DNA of 64,000 nucleotides from Burkholderia ambifaria (GTDB taxonomy: Bacteria; Pseudomonadota; Gammaproteobacteria; Burkholderiales; Burkholderiaceae): assembly GCF_001443045.1 (NCBI RefSeq), contig NZ_LKPJ01000002.1, positions 203,236 to 267,235 on the forward strand. Direction: 5' to 3'. Shown piece after piece: positions 46,923-57,597 of the stretch (position 1 is its first letter; every line of letters begins with the position of its first letter). The notes beneath the pieces are model-generated. The model was given only the letters and a program-made list of their open reading frames with translations, had not been told where the DNA came from and made no database searches. The position numbers and the translations under genes are program-made.

Positions 46923-47907
46923 CGCGATGATTGGGGTGCTCGCGGTCGCGATGCTGTGCGTGGCATCGGCACTGATGCTGTGGCGACATGCGGAAACCCG
47001 ACGCGTGCGCACCGATGCGAAGCGCTTCATCGACAGTCGGCTTGAACCCGGTGCACGTGCGGCCGCACCGGCCGCAAGACCGGTCGTATCCACTGCGTCG
47101 CGGACTGTGTCGCCATCCGGTGGCGTGGGCAATGCGGTGTCCCGTGCATTCTGGATGCACGGGTATGAGGTCGCAACCGAGTATCTGGCCAACCTCGTGA
47201 ATCGTGCCGGGATCGAGGGCGCGCGCGGCAAGTCGATCGTCGCGCTGACCGTGCTCGTCGCGATTGCGGCAATTGCTGGCAGCCGCGGCGGCGCGCTCGC
47301 GTGTTTCGCTGCGCTTGTTTGTGGGAGTGCGATTTTCGGCATCTGGCTTACCTCGCGAATCCAGCGGCGGCGACTGAAAATTGTCCGGCAGATTCCGTCG
47401 TTTCTCGACGGGATTGTGCGACTGGTGACCCTTGGCAACAGCGTCCCAGCCGCATTTCAGGCGGCACTGCTGACGACGGAGGAGCCGCTGCGGGGGTGTC
47501 TCGATCACGTGTCCCGGATGTTGCGTACGGGTGTCGAGATCGATCGCGCGATGCTTCATATCGCGAAGATCTACCGGACGCAAGAATTCGAACTTCTCGG
47601 ATCGGTGCTGCGCTTGTCGGTCAAGTATGGCGGTCGTGCGGACGTGATGCTCGAACGCATGGCCGTGTTCATGCGCGACCTCGAACAGGCGGAACGCGAG
47701 CTGACGGCGATGTCGGCGGAGACGCGGTTGTCGGCGTTCGTGCTCGTGATGCTGCCGATCGCGATCGGCAGTTTTGTCGTGATGACCAATCCGAAGTACC
47801 TGGAAGGAATGTGGATTGATCCGAGCGGACGAATGCTTCTCATCTTCGCGCTCCTGATGCAGGTGGCAGGTAGCGTGTGGTTGTATCGAATGGCTCGACT
47901 CAGGTGA
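46915..47907 (+). CDS. tadB: TadB inner-membrane platform protein
   Basis: 330 residues; the start ATG overlaps the end of tadA by 8 bases and is preceded by GGAGG. A T2SSF (GspF-like) domain occupies the C-terminal half (QIPSFLDGIVRLVTLGNSVPAAFQAAL, YGGRADVMLERMAVFMRDLEQAERELTAMSAETR), with membrane helices at the N-terminus and near the end. It forms the assembly platform with TadC. Confidence 0.93.
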   Translation: MYSAMIGVLAVAMLCVASALMLWRHAETRRVRTDAKRFIDSRLEPGARAAAPAARPVVSTASRTVSPSGGVGNAVSRAFWMHGYEVATEYLANLVNRAGIEGARGKSIVALTVLVAIAAIAGSRGGALACFAALVCGSAIFGIWLTSRIQRRRLKIVRQIPSFLDGIVRLVTLGNSVPAAFQAALLTTEEPLRGCLDHVSRMLRTGVEIDRAMLHIAKIYRTQEFELLGSVLRLSVKYGGRADVMLERMAVFMRDLEQAERELTAMSAETRLSAFVLVMLPIAIGSFVVMTNPKYLEGMWIDPSGRMLLIFALLMQVAGSVWLYRMARLR

Positions 47908-47911
47908 TGCG

Positions 47912-48904
47912 ATGACGGCAACTCAGATCGGATCGGTTGCTCTGGCGCTCGGTGCGCTGGGCGTGCTGTTGCTTGGAATGATCGCATTGCTGCGCGCGAG
48001 CGCCGCGTCGCGTGCCGAACGTGCGCTGGCCGATGCGCTCGACCAGCATATGGCAGCGCTCGAAGCGGCCAAGGTGCGGACCGCGGTGCAGAATGGTGGC
48101 GACACGAAAACGGTAACGCCCGGCCGCCAGCGCATTGAGCGCCTGCTTGCACGATTGTCGGCGGCGGGGATGCGCTGGCTCGATACCGGGTTTGGCAAGC
48201 ACATTGTCGCGGAAGAGGACCGACGTATTCTCGAGCAATGCGGCTACGTCGACACGCGCACGCGCGGACTGTTTCTGACCGCGCGGCTCGTTTGTGCGTT
48301 CGGGTTGCCGATTCTGTTCGCGATATTCGCCAGCGGGCACATGAAGGGCGGACACTGGATGATCGGGATGTTCGCGGCATTCGGGCTCGGCTTCATGCTG
48401 CCGAAGCTTTACTTGCGGCGCCGTGCTGCCGCCCGTCGCCAAAGCGTCGTCGATGAACTGCCGCTGTTCGTCGACATGCTGCGCCTGTTGCAGGGCGTCG
48501 GACTGTCGCTGGATCAAAGCCTTCAGGTCGTGACGAACGATTTCCGCGGGATGATGCCGGTGCTGTCGTCCGAGGTCGGAATCGCACAGCGTCAGTTCGC
48601 GGCGGGCCGCACACGCGATCAGTCGATGCAGAGGCTGTCGGACGGGTTCGACAACGAGGATTTGCGCGCGATTGCCCGGTTGATGGTACAGGTCGACAAG
48701 CATGGCGGCGCGGTACAGGAGCCGCTCAAGCAGTTCGGCGACCGGCTGCGCGAGACGCGCCGCGCGATGCTTCGCGAGCGAATCGGCCGACTGACCGTGA
48801 AGATGACGGGTGTCATGGTCCTGACGCTGTTGCCCGCACTGCTGATCGTGACGGCGGGCCCCGGGTTTCTGGCGGTGAAGCATGCGCTGTCGGCGCATCA
48901 TTGA
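47912..48904 (+). CDS. tadC: TadC inner-membrane platform protein
   Basis: 330 residues with a T2SSF domain (VDELPLFVDMLRLLQGVGLSLDQSLQVV, LMVQVDKHGGAVQEPLKQFGDRLRETRRAMLRERIGRLTVK) and flanking membrane helices. It lies 4 bases after tadB and is probably its heteromeric partner. Confidence 0.93.
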   Translation: MTATQIGSVALALGALGVLLLGMIALLRASAASRAERALADALDQHMAALEAAKVRTAVQNGGDTKTVTPGRQRIERLLARLSAAGMRWLDTGFGKHIVAEEDRRILEQCGYVDTRTRGLFLTARLVCAFGLPILFAIFASGHMKGGHWMIGMFAAFGLGFMLPKLYLRRRAAARRQSVVDELPLFVDMLRLLQGVGLSLDQSLQVVTNDFRGMMPVLSSEVGIAQRQFAAGRTRDQSMQRLSDGFDNEDLRAIARLMVQVDKHGGAVQEPLKQFGDRLRETRRAMLRERIGRLTVKMTGVMVLTLLPALLIVTAGPGFLAVKHALSAHH

Positions 48905-48922
48905 TGGGTGGAAGGAAAGACG

Positions 48923-49765
48923 ATGAAGCGGATCAGCAGGATGGCGATGCACGCAAGTATGGCGGCAGCGGTGCTGCTGCTTGGCGCTTGCGCGACCAAG
49001 GAAAGCGGGTACGGTGTAGGTGCGCAGGCCGAGCGCGCGGCGCTGATTCAGGCGGCCGACCAGAAACAGGCGGTGCCGGATACGCCCGCGATGTATCTCG
49101 GTTTGATCCAGCGAATGCAGGCACAGGGTCTCTATTACGCGTCGCTCGCGCACATCGACGCTTACGACAAGGCGTACGGCGTGTCGCCAGACACGATCTT
49201 GCTGCGGGCGGATGCACTGCGCATGACAGATCAGCCGGCTGCCAGCGCCGCAGCTTATACGCAGTTGCTGAAGACGCCGCTCGCCGCTCGTGGTTACCGA
49301 GGGCTTGGATTGATCGCCGGAGCGGCAGGCGACTTCGGTCAGGCGGTACAGGCACTGACACAGGCGTCCGAGCTCGCGCCCACGGACGCGTCGCTGCTGT
49401 CAGATCTCGCCTATGCAAAATTGCGTAACGGCGATGTGGTCGGCGCGCGGGTACCGCTGATGAAGGCGGCGGAACTGGATCAACGCAATCCGAGGATCGT
49501 TAGCAACCTCACGCTGTATCTGCTTGCCGCCGGGCGCATACAGGACGCGCAGCGGCTGATGAATCAGCAGCATCTGCAGGCGGATATCCGCAAGGACATC
49601 CTTGGCGATGCCGCGAAAATTTCAGCCGCGGCACGCGCGCAGCAGCGTGCGGTTGCGACGCCACCGGTGGTGTCGCGGCACGCCGCGACCGAGCCGATCA
49701 CGCCGATGGCAAACAATTTCGGCTATGACCAGACCGTGCCGCTGCTGCAACGGTTTGCACAATGA
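48923..49765 (+). CDS. tadD: TadD, TPR-containing pilotin-like lipoprotein
   Basis: 280 residues from the ATG at 48923 (GGAAGGAAAGACG). Lipobox LLLGAC, then tetratricopeptide repeats (about 55-215: YASLAHIDAYDKAYG, AAYTQLLKTPLAARGYRGLGLIAGAAGDFGQAVQALTQA). TadD helps the secretin reach the outer membrane. The C-terminal ~50 residues are Ala/Pro-rich. Confidence 0.9.
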   Translation: MKRISRMAMHASMAAAVLLLGACATKESGYGVGAQAERAALIQAADQKQAVPDTPAMYLGLIQRMQAQGLYYASLAHIDAYDKAYGVSPDTILLRADALRMTDQPAASAAAYTQLLKTPLAARGYRGLGLIAGAAGDFGQAVQALTQASELAPTDASLLSDLAYAKLRNGDVVGARVPLMKAAELDQRNPRIVSNLTLYLLAAGRIQDAQRLMNQQHLQADIRKDILGDAAKISAAARAQQRAVATPPVVSRHAATEPITPMANNFGYDQTVPLLQRFAQ

Positions 49766-49785
49766 ACAGACAGGTGGGGAACGAC

Positions 49786-50112
49786 ATGAATAACAACCAT
49801 CATCGAGCCACGCGCGCGGGGCGGATCGCGGTGCTGGGCACAATCATTTGCATGGCAATGGGCACTGTAGCGGCACATGCGCAACAGAGGACGGCACCAG
49901 CCGCATCCGACGTCGATCGTTCGACCAAGGAATGGCTTTCGATGCAACGAGACAATCGCGCGGCGGCACCGACGCAGCCGATGCTCGGCGACGTCGCGTC
50001 ATTGGTCTATCAACGCTATCTTGATTCGTTCAAGAACAAGATTCCGGATTCGATGAGTACGCAGCTCGGCTCTTCGGGCGGCATGTCGGCTGGCGGGCAG
50101 GGCGCTCAGTAG
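49786..50112 (+). CDS. DUF3613 secreted protein of the tad locus
   Basis: 108 residues from the ATG at 49786, preceded by AGGTGGGGA; an ATG at 49762 overlapping the tadD stop codon is an alternative. Signal peptide to AAHA. The mature part has VDRSTKEWLSMQRDNRAAAPTQPMLGDVASLVYQRYLDSF, the DUF3613 pattern, and a Gly/Ser/Gln tail. It is an accessory of proteobacterial tad loci; role unknown. Confidence 0.8.
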   Translation: MNNNHHRATRAGRIAVLGTIICMAMGTVAAHAQQRTAPAASDVDRSTKEWLSMQRDNRAAAPTQPMLGDVASLVYQRYLDSFKNKIPDSMSTQLGSSGGMSAGGQGAQ

Positions 50113-50123
50113 GTTACGTGACG

Positions 50124-52013
50124 ATGCGTGCAGATCAAACATATGGATCTCGCCGGCCGGCGAGGCGACGTCAGCGCGGCTCCATTGTTGTCATGGCTGC
50201 GATTTGGGTAATGGTTGCGATGGTGATGTTGGGGGTGATTGACGTCGGGAATCTGTATTTCCAGAAGAGAGATTTGCAGAGGATCGCGGACATGGCGGCA
50301 TTGGCTTCGGTCGCAAATATGAACGACGAATGTTCGCAACCGACTTCGCCGGCAAATGCAGCGGCCCAGGCGAATGCTCTGGCAAACGGCTTTGACTCTC
50401 AAGCGACAGGGCAATCATTGTCGCTGGAGTGCGGTCGGTGGGATACGTCGAGCACGCCATATTTCGGTTCTACGTCCGGACCGTTAAATGCCGCAAGGGT
50501 GACGGTTTCCAGGCAGGTTCCGTATTTCTTTCTTGGGCGCTTTTTTAGTGCATCGAATAACTCAGGATCAACTATAGAAGCATTTTCGACTGCAAAGGCG
50601 GTCAATCCGGATGCATTTACAGTTGGTACAACGCTAGCCACTCTTCAGGGAGGGGTGTTGAACAACGTGCTGGGCTCATTGCTCGGTGCAGATCTTTCAA
50701 CGGTTGCAGTGTCATATCAAGGACTAGCTGCAGCACAAGTTAAAGTTGGCGATCTCGTCCTTGCTGCGAAAAGTTTGCCGCAGGGTGAAAACGTAAATAC
50801 TGTCAGTGATCTCGCCAATTTATCAGTCACTGCCGGTCAATTTATTACATTGATGGCGAATGCGTTATCGAAAACGCAACTCCTGAATGTTGGCGCGAAT
50901 CTTTTGATCGGGCAATTGAATGCGATCGCATCTCTTGCCACCAACGGAACTACGTTAAATGTGCTGGGTCAGGGATCTAAGGTTGGTGCGATATTGATCG
51001 GATTGGCTGATCAGCAAGCCGCCGCCGATGCGCGCATTAACGTGCTGGATGCTGTAATGGTTGCGGCGGAAGTTGCATCGGCAAACGCGGCAGCACAAGG
51101 GAAATCTCCAGTTATCCTTAATACTGGGATAGCACTCGGTTTACTAAACGCGACAGTCGCGGTGCAAATCATTCATCCGCCTGTTCTGGCGGTTGGGGAA
51201 GGAGGGCATTTGCCTGCCGCGCAAGGTGGTGGGTGGCGTACTCAAGCGAGTACGGCGACTGTACGACTATTTCTGGATGTAGACCTGGGCACTACCAATT
51301 TGAAGGCTACATTGATTAATCCACTGGCGCCTCTGCTCGCACTTCTTGGCGCAATCATTCCCATCGAGGTTCATCTCCCCATATATCTCGAGGCTGGTGG
51401 CACTGGAACCGCATGGCTGGAGTCGACCTACTGTGCACCCACCGCCGCCGCAAGTCGTGCAATCATCGGCGTACAACCGGGAATTGCGAATCTTTGTATC
51501 GGCGACCCACCGAGTCCGCCGCTTACCTCGAAACAACCGTTCAGTTGTACAAATCCTGCAACTCTCGTTAATGTTAAAGTGGTTGATGCCTCTGTTCTTC
51601 AGGTGAAAGCGAATGTTGCGATTCCGGCAACGGTGCCCATGGACAAGAATAGTGCGTCACCGCTGGTGTTTGATGGAATTGCTGGAAATTCGGATGACTA
51701 TCAATCAGGTAATTCGAATGCCATAGGTTCAGTGCTGACAAACGCATTATCGGGAGTGCCGCAGGGACTCGCCAATTCGAGCAGTTTGACGCTATATGTC
51801 TTGGGGGCGCCCGTGCTGCCGGTACTAATCGGGACGCTGCTCTCACCTGTTGTTGATTTGCTGAATGCGACACTCTTTAGTCTATTGCCGAATCTGGATA
51901 AGGTGATTGTCCCGTTGCTCAATGCTCTGGGCGTGCAAATCGGGGTGGCGACGGTACACAATGAGGCGTTGACTTGTGGCATTCCACAACTTGTCGGCAA
52001 CACCGGAAATTGA
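50124..52013 (+). CDS. tadG: TadG-like pilus assembly protein
   Basis: About 629 residues (start ATG at 50124; a GTG at 50118 is also possible). The N-terminal RRQRGSIVVMAAIWVMVAMVMLGVIDVGNLYFQKRDLQRIADMAALA is a TadE/TadG pseudopilin-like helix. The large exported part has no VWA domain and contains hydrophobic leucine-rich stretches near the C-terminus. Base composition is odd: 31/60 and 29/60 G+C in 50701-50760 and 50881-50940, against about two thirds in neighbours, so it evolves differently or came from elsewhere. Confidence 0.82.
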   Translation: MRADQTYGSRRPARRRQRGSIVVMAAIWVMVAMVMLGVIDVGNLYFQKRDLQRIADMAALASVANMNDECSQPTSPANAAAQANALANGFDSQATGQSLSLECGRWDTSSTPYFGSTSGPLNAARVTVSRQVPYFFLGRFFSASNNSGSTIEAFSTAKAVNPDAFTVGTTLATLQGGVLNNVLGSLLGADLSTVAVSYQGLAAAQVKVGDLVLAAKSLPQGENVNTVSDLANLSVTAGQFITLMANALSKTQLLNVGANLLIGQLNAIASLATNGTTLNVLGQGSKVGAILIGLADQQAAADARINVLDAVMVAAEVASANAAAQGKSPVILNTGIALGLLNATVAVQIIHPPVLAVGEGGHLPAAQGGGWRTQASTATVRLFLDVDLGTTNLKATLINPLAPLLALLGAIIPIEVHLPIYLEAGGTGTAWLESTYCAPTAAASRAIIGVQPGIANLCIGDPPSPPLTSKQPFSCTNPATLVNVKVVDASVLQVKANVAIPATVPMDKNSASPLVFDGIAGNSDDYQSGNSNAIGSVLTNALSGVPQGLANSSSLTLYVLGAPVLPVLIGTLLSPVVDLLNATLFSLLPNLDKVIVPLLNALGVQIGVATVHNEALTCGIPQLVGNTGN

Positions 52014-53423
<1,410 letters not shown>

Positions 53424-53477
53424 TTAATGGGATAAAATCGCGCTGAATTACAACGACACGGGCGGGTATCAAAGTTC

Positions 53478-54185
53478 ATGAGCCATATGACGGGGTTGGG
53501 GCGGGCGTGTGTGTTGCTCGCCATGATGGGAGGCATGCAGGGCGCGGTCGCGCAGGGGTTGGCAGGCAATGCATCGCCGGCGGTACAGCAGGCATCGGCA
53601 CCGGTGGCGGCGATTCCGGTGATCGATCAGCAGGCACAGACGTCGGCGCAGCCACAGGCGGGCGAAACGACCGGGCCGAGCACGGTCGACGAGTTGCAGC
53701 GTCAGATCCAGGCGCATTCGCTGACGGAAATGCGCACCAGCTATAACGGCAGCTACGGCGCGAGCATGCTGTTCAGCGTGAAGGACGGTTCCTATTTCGT
53801 CGCGCTGTTCCAGCAGAAGGCATTCTGGCGCGTGATCAAGACTTACGACGAAACGAGGGCGGAAGCGATCTATCGCGATTTCTCGCGGCAGGCGGAACGG
53901 CTGGCCGTCAACGAGCTGCGTGCGGCGAAGCTGGAATCACAGAAGGCACAGATGGACCGGCAGATCGAAGTTACGCAGGAGCGGGCGCGGCGTCTGCAAG
54001 CCGACATCTCGATCGCACGCGAGCAGCAGGCTGCGGTCGCGGATCGCCAGAAGAGCGTCCGCAATGAAACGGCGGCGCTGCAGGCGCAACAGGCGGAACT
54101 TCAGTCGCAGTTGCGCGCATTGCAGCAGCAGGTGCGTTCGCTGCAGCGCGAGGCCGATGCGGGGTTGCCGACGACGGCACGCTGA
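53478..54185 (+). CDS. DUF2968 secreted coiled-coil protein
   Basis: 235 residues. Signal peptide to AVA, a Pro/Ala/Gln linker, then the DUF2968 region (STVDELQRQIQAHSLTEMRTSYNGSYGASMLFSVKDGSYFVALFQQKAFWRVIKT) and a long coiled coil (about 130-230, ESQKAQMDRQIEVTQERARRLQADI). The domain is typical of Burkholderia and relatives, function unknown. It follows the regulator by 54 bases and ends at a terminator, so it is probably the last gene of the tad transcript. Confidence 0.82.
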   Translation: MSHMTGLGRACVLLAMMGGMQGAVAQGLAGNASPAVQQASAPVAAIPVIDQQAQTSAQPQAGETTGPSTVDELQRQIQAHSLTEMRTSYNGSYGASMLFSVKDGSYFVALFQQKAFWRVIKTYDETRAEAIYRDFSRQAERLAVNELRAAKLESQKAQMDRQIEVTQERARRLQADISIAREQQAAVADRQKSVRNETAALQAQQAELQSQLRALQQQVRSLQREADAGLPTTAR

Positions 54186-54233
54186 GCGACCACGGCACGG
54201 CCGGTGCGGCGACATGCCGCGCCGACCCACCAG

Positions 54234-54266
54234 GAAAAAGGGCAAGCCGGTTGGCTTGCCCTTTTG
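54234..54266. terminator. Bidirectional terminator between the tad block and hfq2
   Basis: AAAAAGGGCAAGCC and GGCTTGCCCTTTTG form a stem with a GGTT loop, flanked by A and T runs for converging transcripts. Confidence 0.9.
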
Positions 54267-54268
54267 TT

Positions 54269-54859
54269 TTACTGGCCGTCCGGCACGATTCGCCGGCGGC
54301 GCGTGACGATGACCGGGCCGTTGCCGCCGCGCGCATCGGACGGCGACGAGTTGCCCGATGCGTCGCCGGCATCGCGCGGCGCGCCGTAGCTTTCACGCGG
54401 TGCGCCGTAGCCTTCGCGGGGCTCGCGCGGTGCGCCATAACCCTCGCGCGGTTCGCGGGAGCCATAGCCTTCACGCGGTTCACGCGAGCCGTAACCTTCA
54501 CGTGGCTCGCGGGAGCCGTAGCCGCCGTCGCCGCGCGATTCGCGGGAGCCGCCGTGCGAGCCGTACGGGCTGTGGCCGCCGCCTTCGCGGCCGCCCGGCC
54601 GACCACCGGTACGCGGGCCGCGGGGGCCACTGCCGCCCGGGCGCGAGCCGCCCGTGTCGAGCTGGATCGTCGAAATCGCACGCTTGTAGATGCCTTGCAG
54701 ACCCACGGGGGTGCGCAGCATCACCAGGTACTGGTCGAACGACTCGATACATCCCGTCAGACGAATGCCGTTGACGAGATAGATTTCAACACGCTTACGT
54801 TCCTTGCGCGCCGAATTGATGAAGTCGTTTTGCGGATGGGATTCTGCGGGATTGGCCAT
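54269..54859 (-). CDS. hfq2: Hfq2, RNA chaperone with extended repeat tail
   Basis: 196 residues from the ATG at 54859 ([15 protein letters not shown]); an upstream frame to 54925 lacks support. Residues 1-75 are the Sm domain: Sm1 [26 protein letters not shown] and Sm2 YKRAISTI, where Hfq has YKHAISTV. The tail, about 120 residues, is Gly/Arg-rich with tandem GYGSREPRE units (about 105-160). B. cepacia complex bacteria carry two Hfqs, and this long form matches Hfq2, known to support stress resistance and virulence. It converges on the tad block. Confidence 0.93.
   Translation of the reverse strand: MANPAESHPQNDFINSARKERKRVEIYLVNGIRLTGCIESFDQYLVMLRTPVGLQGIYKRAISTIQLDTGGSRPGGSGPRGPRTGGRPGGREGGGHSPYGSHGGSRESRGDGGYGSREPREGYGSREPREGYGSREPREGYGAPREPREGYGAPRESYGAPRDAGDASGNSSPSDARGGNGPVIVTRRRRIVPDGQ
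54375..54535 (-). repeat. Coding repeats of the Hfq2 tail
   Basis: Five or six 24-30-base units encode GYGSREPRE or [10 protein letters not shown]. The near-identical copies are prone to length change between strains. Confidence 0.75.
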
Positions 54860-54986
54860 TGAGGTGCGGCAGGAGCCTGCGTCAGAGAATATGTTGTGCG
54901 TGTGTGTGGCGTGTTCGCCCACCAAGTGTTTGGCGGGATTTTACCCTGTTCGTTCCGCCAGCGCGCGGTCGTGATTGTGTCGAACC

Positions 54987-55064
54987 GTAACCCACTATAG
55001 ACGTTCCCGCGCGTTTTCGCGATTCGGTCAAATGGCTAGCGTCGTTTCGTTACGCCGCGTTACG
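54987..55064. promoter_or_regulatory. GTTACG words between hfq2 and its divergent neighbour
   Basis: GTTACG at 55049 and 55059, ten bases (one turn) apart, plus GTAAC at 54987, in the 295-base divergent promoter region. I found no exact sigma-54 promoter on either strand here. Confidence 0.4.
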
Positions 55065-55154
55065 ACTCTCGCATCGGCGTAGCACCTGGCGGCGCGCGGC
55101 GGGATTACATTCACCGCGCATGCCGGGCAGGCCGGCGGATCAGGGAACAGGAAC

Positions 55155-55433
55155 ATGAACAAGAGGGGATTGGTGGTGTGGATCGGGAGCGTCGCGTTGC
55201 TCGCTTCCGGCAGTGCAATGGCGCACGTCGACCTGTCGGTGGGCATCGGCGTGCCGGTCGCGCCGGTCTATGCCGAGCCGGCACCGGTCTATGTGGCGCC
55301 GCAGCCGGCGGTGGTTGCGTATCCGGGTTATGGATACGATTACTACGGTGACGAGGACGACGACGGCTACCGGAAATGGCGCAAGCACTATTACAAGCAT
55401 TGGCGCAAGCATCACGACGATGACGACGATTGA
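55155..55433 (+). CDS. Small secreted Pro/Tyr/His/Asp-rich protein
   Basis: 92 residues. Signal peptide to SAMA, then HVDLSVGIGVPVAPVYAEPAPVYVAPQPAVVA, a PXPV-type repeat, a YPGYGYDYYG segment, and a C-terminal basic/His region (KWRKHYYKHWRKHH) ending in five Asp. Such His/Asp clusters can bind metals, but this is inference. Ribosome site AGGGAACAGGA. Single gene. Confidence 0.8.
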   Translation: MNKRGLVVWIGSVALLASGSAMAHVDLSVGIGVPVAPVYAEPAPVYVAPQPAVVAYPGYGYDYYGDEDDDGYRKWRKHYYKHWRKHHDDDDD

Positions 55434-55825
55434 GCGCGACGGGTGTGGTGCCGATGACGATCAGAGCGCGTAGTCCGGGTTTTTGGATCGAACGCGGATT
55501 CGTCGAGCGTCGGCGGCGCGATTTTCTCGATGATGAGCCGCTCGAAGAGCTTGCCACGGCCGTCATGGGACTCGACGGTCCGGAAGCAGGGCGTGCAGGT
55601 CGAGCCCGAGGATTTCCTTCTTCGCGCAGAACTGTGGCCGGCCGGCGCCAGCTCCGCCGGCGGCGCGGCCCCCTGCGTCGCACTCGCGCCATCGGCCGCT
55701 TCGTGCGCATGCAGGCCCGGGCTGTGCGAGCAACAGCATTCAGGCGACTGCAGCGGCGGCGGCATCCGCCGTGCGGCGCTTGATTCTTTCGTTCATCGAC
55801 AGGGTCTCCCGGAGCGATGCGGCGT
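55434..55825. other. Intergenic region with a doubtful minus-strand frame
   Basis: No supported gene in 392 bases. A minus-strand frame (55412-55765, containing CCCSHSPG and STCTPCFR) has suggestive Cys pairs but no ribosome site, and it overlaps the end of the 55155 gene. It may be a decayed gene. Confidence 0.35.
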
Positions 55826-57580
55826 TCAGCCTTGCTTCGCGGCCTTGATCCTGGCAAGTTCCTCGTCGCGCAGTGCGCGGCGCAGGATCTTGCCGACGCT
55901 CGTCTGCGGCAGCGCGTCGCGGAACTCGACGAACTTCGGCATCTTGTATCCGGTCAGGTTCTTGCGGCAGTGCGCGAGCACATCATCGACCGTCAGCGTC
56001 GGGTCGCGGCGCACGACGAAGACCTTGATCCGCTCGCCCTGCACTTCGTCCGGGATACCGATCGCAGCGGCTTCGCTGATGCCCGGATGCATGACCAGCA
56101 CTTCCTCGATCTCGTTGGGGTACACGTTGAAGCCCGAGACGAGGATCATGTCCTTCTTGCGGTCGATGAGGCGGATGAAGCCGCGCTCGTCCATCACGCC
56201 GATGTCGCCGGTGCCGAGCCAGCCGTCGGCGTCGATCACCTTCGCGGTCTCGTCGGGCCGCTGCCAGTAGCCGCGCATCACTTGCGGACCGTGCACGCAT
56301 AGCTCGCCCGGCTCGCCGATGGCGGCCCAGGTGCCGTCCTCGCGACGAAAGCGCACGAGCGTCGACGGTGCGGGCAGGCCGATCGAGCCGCTGAACGCGG
56401 CCATGTCGTTCAGGTCCACCGGGTTCATCGTGACGATTGGCGAGCATTCGGTGAGCCCGTAGCCTTCGACGACCGGCCGGCCCGTAACCTGCTGGAAGCG
56501 CTCCGCGACCGCGCGCTGCATCGCCATCCCGCCCGCCATCGCGAGCTTGAGCTTCGAGAAGTCGCGCTTGCGGAATTCCTCGTTGTCGAGGAACGCGTTG
56601 TACAGCGTGTTGATGCCGGTGATGCCAGTGAACGTTTCGTTGCGAATGATCTTCATCACCATCTTCATGTCGCGCGGGTTCGCGATCAGGATGTTGCGCC
56701 CGCCGAGCCCCATGAAGATGAACGCGTTCACCGTGAGCGAATAGATGTGATACAGCGGCAGCGGCGTCAGCACGGTCTCGACGTCGCCGGAGACCTGGTC
56801 GGCGATCCACGCCTTGGCTTGCAGCAGGTTCGCGATCAGGTTGCCGTGCGTGAGCATCGCGCCTTTTGCGACGCCCGTCGTGCCGCCCGTGTATTGCAGG
56901 AACGCGAGATCGTCGCGCGTCGTCTGCACCGGCTGCGGTTTGCCGCGTGCGCCGAGCGCGAGCGCGGAGCGCAGCCGGATCGATTGCGGCAGGCTGTAGG
57001 CCGGCACGAGCTTCTTTACGTGCTTGAGCACGAAATTGATCAGGCGTCCCTTCGCATTGAATCCGTCGGCGAGCAGATCGCCGAGCGCGGTGACGACGAT
57101 GTTCTTCACCTGCGTTTCCGGCAGTGCGTCCTGCAGCGTGTGTGCGAAGTTCTCGAATACGACGATCGTCTGCGCGCCGCTGTCCTTCAGCTGGTGTGCG
57201 AGTTCGCGCGCGGTGTAGAGCGGATTGACGTTGACGACGATCGCGCCGGCCTTCAGCGTGCCGAACAGCGCCACCGGGTACTGGAACGTGTTCGGCAGCA
57301 TGATCGCGACGCGATCGCCTGGTTTCACGCCGGTGCTTTGCAGATACGACGCGAACGCATCGACTTTCTGCGCGAGCGTGCGGTAGGTCATCGATGCGCC
57401 TGCGCTCACGTAGGCGACCCGATCGGCGAAGCGCGTCGTGCATTCGTCGAAGAACTGCACGAGCGATGCGTATTGCGTGACGTCGATCTCGTGCGGTACG
57501 CCGGGCGGATACGACGCGTACCAGATACCGTCGCTGTTCGGCGGGAGCTGGGCCGTTGTGGTTGCTGCGGATGATGACAT
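55826..57580 (-). CDS. fadD: Long-chain fatty-acid-CoA ligase
   Basis: 584 residues. AMP-binding P-loop YTGGTTGVAKGAML at about residues 213-226, VVEGYGLTECSP, the hinge/adenosine motif GWLGTGDIGVMDERGFIRLIDRKKDMILVSGFNVYPNEIE (the FACS signature), and the C-terminal catalytic Lys in PQTSVGKILRR. It activates fatty acids with ATP and CoA for beta-oxidation or lipid synthesis. A repeat array precedes the gene, and a TetR gene lies further upstream in the same direction. Confidence 0.95.
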   Translation of the reverse strand: MSSSAATTTAQLPPNSDGIWYASYPPGVPHEIDVTQYASLVQFFDECTTRFADRVAYVSAGASMTYRTLAQKVDAFASYLQSTGVKPGDRVAIMLPNTFQYPVALFGTLKAGAIVVNVNPLYTARELAHQLKDSGAQTIVVFENFAHTLQDALPETQVKNIVVTALGDLLADGFNAKGRLINFVLKHVKKLVPAYSLPQSIRLRSALALGARGKPQPVQTTRDDLAFLQYTGGTTGVAKGAMLTHGNLIANLLQAKAWIADQVSGDVETVLTPLPLYHIYSLTVNAFIFMGLGGRNILIANPRDMKMVMKIIRNETFTGITGINTLYNAFLDNEEFRKRDFSKLKLAMAGGMAMQRAVAERFQQVTGRPVVEGYGLTECSPIVTMNPVDLNDMAAFSGSIGLPAPSTLVRFRREDGTWAAIGEPGELCVHGPQVMRGYWQRPDETAKVIDADGWLGTGDIGVMDERGFIRLIDRKKDMILVSGFNVYPNEIEEVLVMHPGISEAAAIGIPDEVQGERIKVFVVRRDPTLTVDDVLAHCRKNLTGYKMPKFVEFRDALPQTSVGKILRRALRDEELARIKAAKQG

Positions 57581-57597
57581 GATGTGTCTCCGGTGTC

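Noticed and set aside
55412..55765. Minus-strand frame with paired cysteines
   Set aside because: No ribosome site, overlaps the 55155 gene and shows no recognised domain; noted only as possible relic.
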